The notes beneath the pieces are model-generated. The model ran no database searches. It was not told where the DNA came from and saw nothing but the letters and a program-made list of their open reading frames with translations. Shown in pieces: positions 63,028 through 64,000 of a stretch of 64,000 nucleotides of DNA. Origin of the DNA: Rugalucina vietnamica (taxonomy: Eukaryota > Mollusca > Bivalvia > Lucinida > Lucinidae); assembly GCA_964017185.1 (NCBI GenBank), contig OZ024869.1:62944931-63008930 (forward strand), read 5' to 3'. How positions within the stretch are numbered: the first letter of the stretch is position 1; each line of letters begins with the position of its first letter. The translations under genes were made by a program, and so were the position numbers.

Positions 63028-64000
63028 TGTTCTGTTCTGTTCTTCTTAGTGATCCGCCGCTTATTTGTTCGGCGCACCCTCCAGGGAGGTAAATTTTTTT
63101 GGACTTATATAATGTCTTTACTTAACTTGAGCGCGATACTGGTGATATTTACATGTGCTGTAACTTTATACAGAGTTGCTGGTTAGTCTTTCCATTCAAT
63201 TGCCAGAAATCGTCCTCAGGGCCCTAAGTCTCTTCATGTGTACTGCGTAAATGCACTCCCGTGAATAAAGCTCGAGCAACCCCAACTTATTAGAGTCCCA
63301 GGCTCGAATATCCACACACCTCGAACAATCCAGGGTCAATTGGGTAAGAAAAACAGGATCCTGGAGCTGAATCGTAAGATGGTCCGGAAGAATTCCACTA
63401 TCTGTCAGTTTCTGAATATATTCTTGTCTTGATTCCTTGAAGACTGCGCACTCTGCTAGGAAATGTTGGCGTGTCTCTGGCAGTGATGAGCACAACTTAC
63501 AAGTAGAGTCCACAACAAACTGATTAAATGCAGCGCGGTTACCTTGAAGGATATAAGTTCCAGTAAGTAGTCTACACTTAACTTGTGCCCTTATACTATC
63601 ATGCACATTATTCCTAACTGTAGACCATATGTGGTGTGGTATACCCACTTTTAACACATCTGCATTTAAGTACTTTGTAGAAGACTTAGTTGCAATATCT
63701 GATTTCCAGGACTGCTCGACCATTTCATGTATTTTGCGGTTAAGTGTATTTTTCCACTCGAGCTTGGGTAGGGTATTGCTCATCAGCTCGAATACTGATG
63801 GCAGATCATAGAGATCTAACAAGCATTGTATATGAGTGAACATACTCTTGTCAGGGAAATCTTTCATTACTATTTGTCTTTGAGCTATTTCATATTCAAT
63901 TGATTTTTGATCTCTCATCATAGTTGCAAACAGATTAAGAAGAGATTTGTGTATGACTGATTCAATTGGTGGAATGCCAAGCAACGCTAGGCAGGCAGAG
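63028..64000 (-). mobile_element. Non-LTR retrotransposon, family L, copy 2 (runs off the window)
   Basis: The complement of the last 960 bp of the copy at 5.5-8.7 kb, including the GAACA tail (63,028-63,042) and 3' UTR. The frame at 63,196-63,984 is open to the window edge and differs from copy 1 by only a few bases; one visible amino-acid change is Cys for Tyr in SREYIYAV. Its upstream part lies outside the window, so completeness cannot be judged. Confidence 0.93.
63196..63984 (-). CDS. C-terminal region of LINE L copy 2 ORF (partial)
   Basis: 262 residues visible, beginning in mid-protein at the window edge. Contains the Cys/His motif CKLC...H...C (SSLPETRQHFLAECAVF) near 63,480 and ends ALRTISGN. 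This domain may bind RNA or DNA in LINEs of this type, by analogy only. No break occurs in the visible part. Confidence 0.85.
   Translation of the reverse strand: MLGIPPIESVIHKSLLNLFATMMRDQKSIEYEIAQRQIVMKDFPDKSMFTHIQCLLDLYDLPSVFELMSNTLPKLEWKNTLNRKIHEMVEQSWKSDIATKSSTKYLNADVLKVGIPHHIWSTVRNNVHDSIRAQVKCRLLTGTYILQGNRAAFNQFVVDSTCKLCSSLPETRQHFLAECAVFKESRQEYIQKLTDSGILPDHLTIQLQDPVFLTQLTLDCSRCVDIRAWDSNKLGLLELYSRECIYAVHMKRLRALRTISGN

Overview
This is animal nuclear DNA: AT-rich, intron-bearing and packed with transposable elements. The mix of CR1, L1/Tx1-like and a third type of non-LTR retrotransposon, a tRNA-headed SINE, fold-back DNA transposons and short elements carrying tandem cores resembles bivalve mollusc genomes. 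That placement is an inference from repeat style; no single marker proves it.

The only host gene recognised with confidence is NARS2, mitochondrial asparaginyl-tRNA synthetase, on the + strand. Eleven coding exons lie between 29,999 and 46,762, all with AG/GT borders and compatible phases. They encode about 446 residues, from the anticodon-binding OB fold through class II motif 3 to the stop codon. The first exon (mitochondrial presequence and start codon) was not found.

Layout. 1-5.5 kb: diverged repeats, a hairpin MITE (Y) and element X3. 5.5-8.7 kb: a LINE (family L) with one in-frame stop; a nearly identical inverted copy closes the window at 63.0-64.0 kb. 8.7-9.45 kb: a cluster of palindromes. 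9.7-13.4 kb: an apparently intact CR1 (minus strand) with a 2A-like motif and a PHD finger. 13.6-24.9 kb: a nest of insertions, namely a CR1 split by a 3.5-kb fold-back element, then an L LINE split twice, once by X1 (itself holding another CR1) and once by DNA element Z (holding a SINE). 25.0-26.3 kb: fold-back F2 and X2 sitting in an older inverted X copy. 26.5-46.8 kb: NARS2, whose introns hold two large composite tandem-repeat elements (H1, H2), a 3.5-kb L1/Tx1-like insertion with clean target duplications, hairpin MITEs and a SINE. 47.4-57 kb: intergenic, with a mariner-like end, a 157-bp tandem element and a 7.1-kb TA-flanked element (E) that contains fold-backs F3/F4, hairpin element HP-C and TTAA-flanked element K, followed by element G. 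58-62.2 kb: a 188-bp satellite with a dimeric higher-order pattern, interrupted by a CR1.

Most noteworthy: a 128-bp intronic tandem repeat that repeatedly carries the consensus oestrogen-response-element palindrome AGGTCAnnnTGACCT at exact 128-bp spacing; element family X with 9-10-bp target duplications and unlike ends; hairpin elements whose arms differ by a paired change; and a CR1 protein with a signal-like N-terminus placed before a 2A-like motif.
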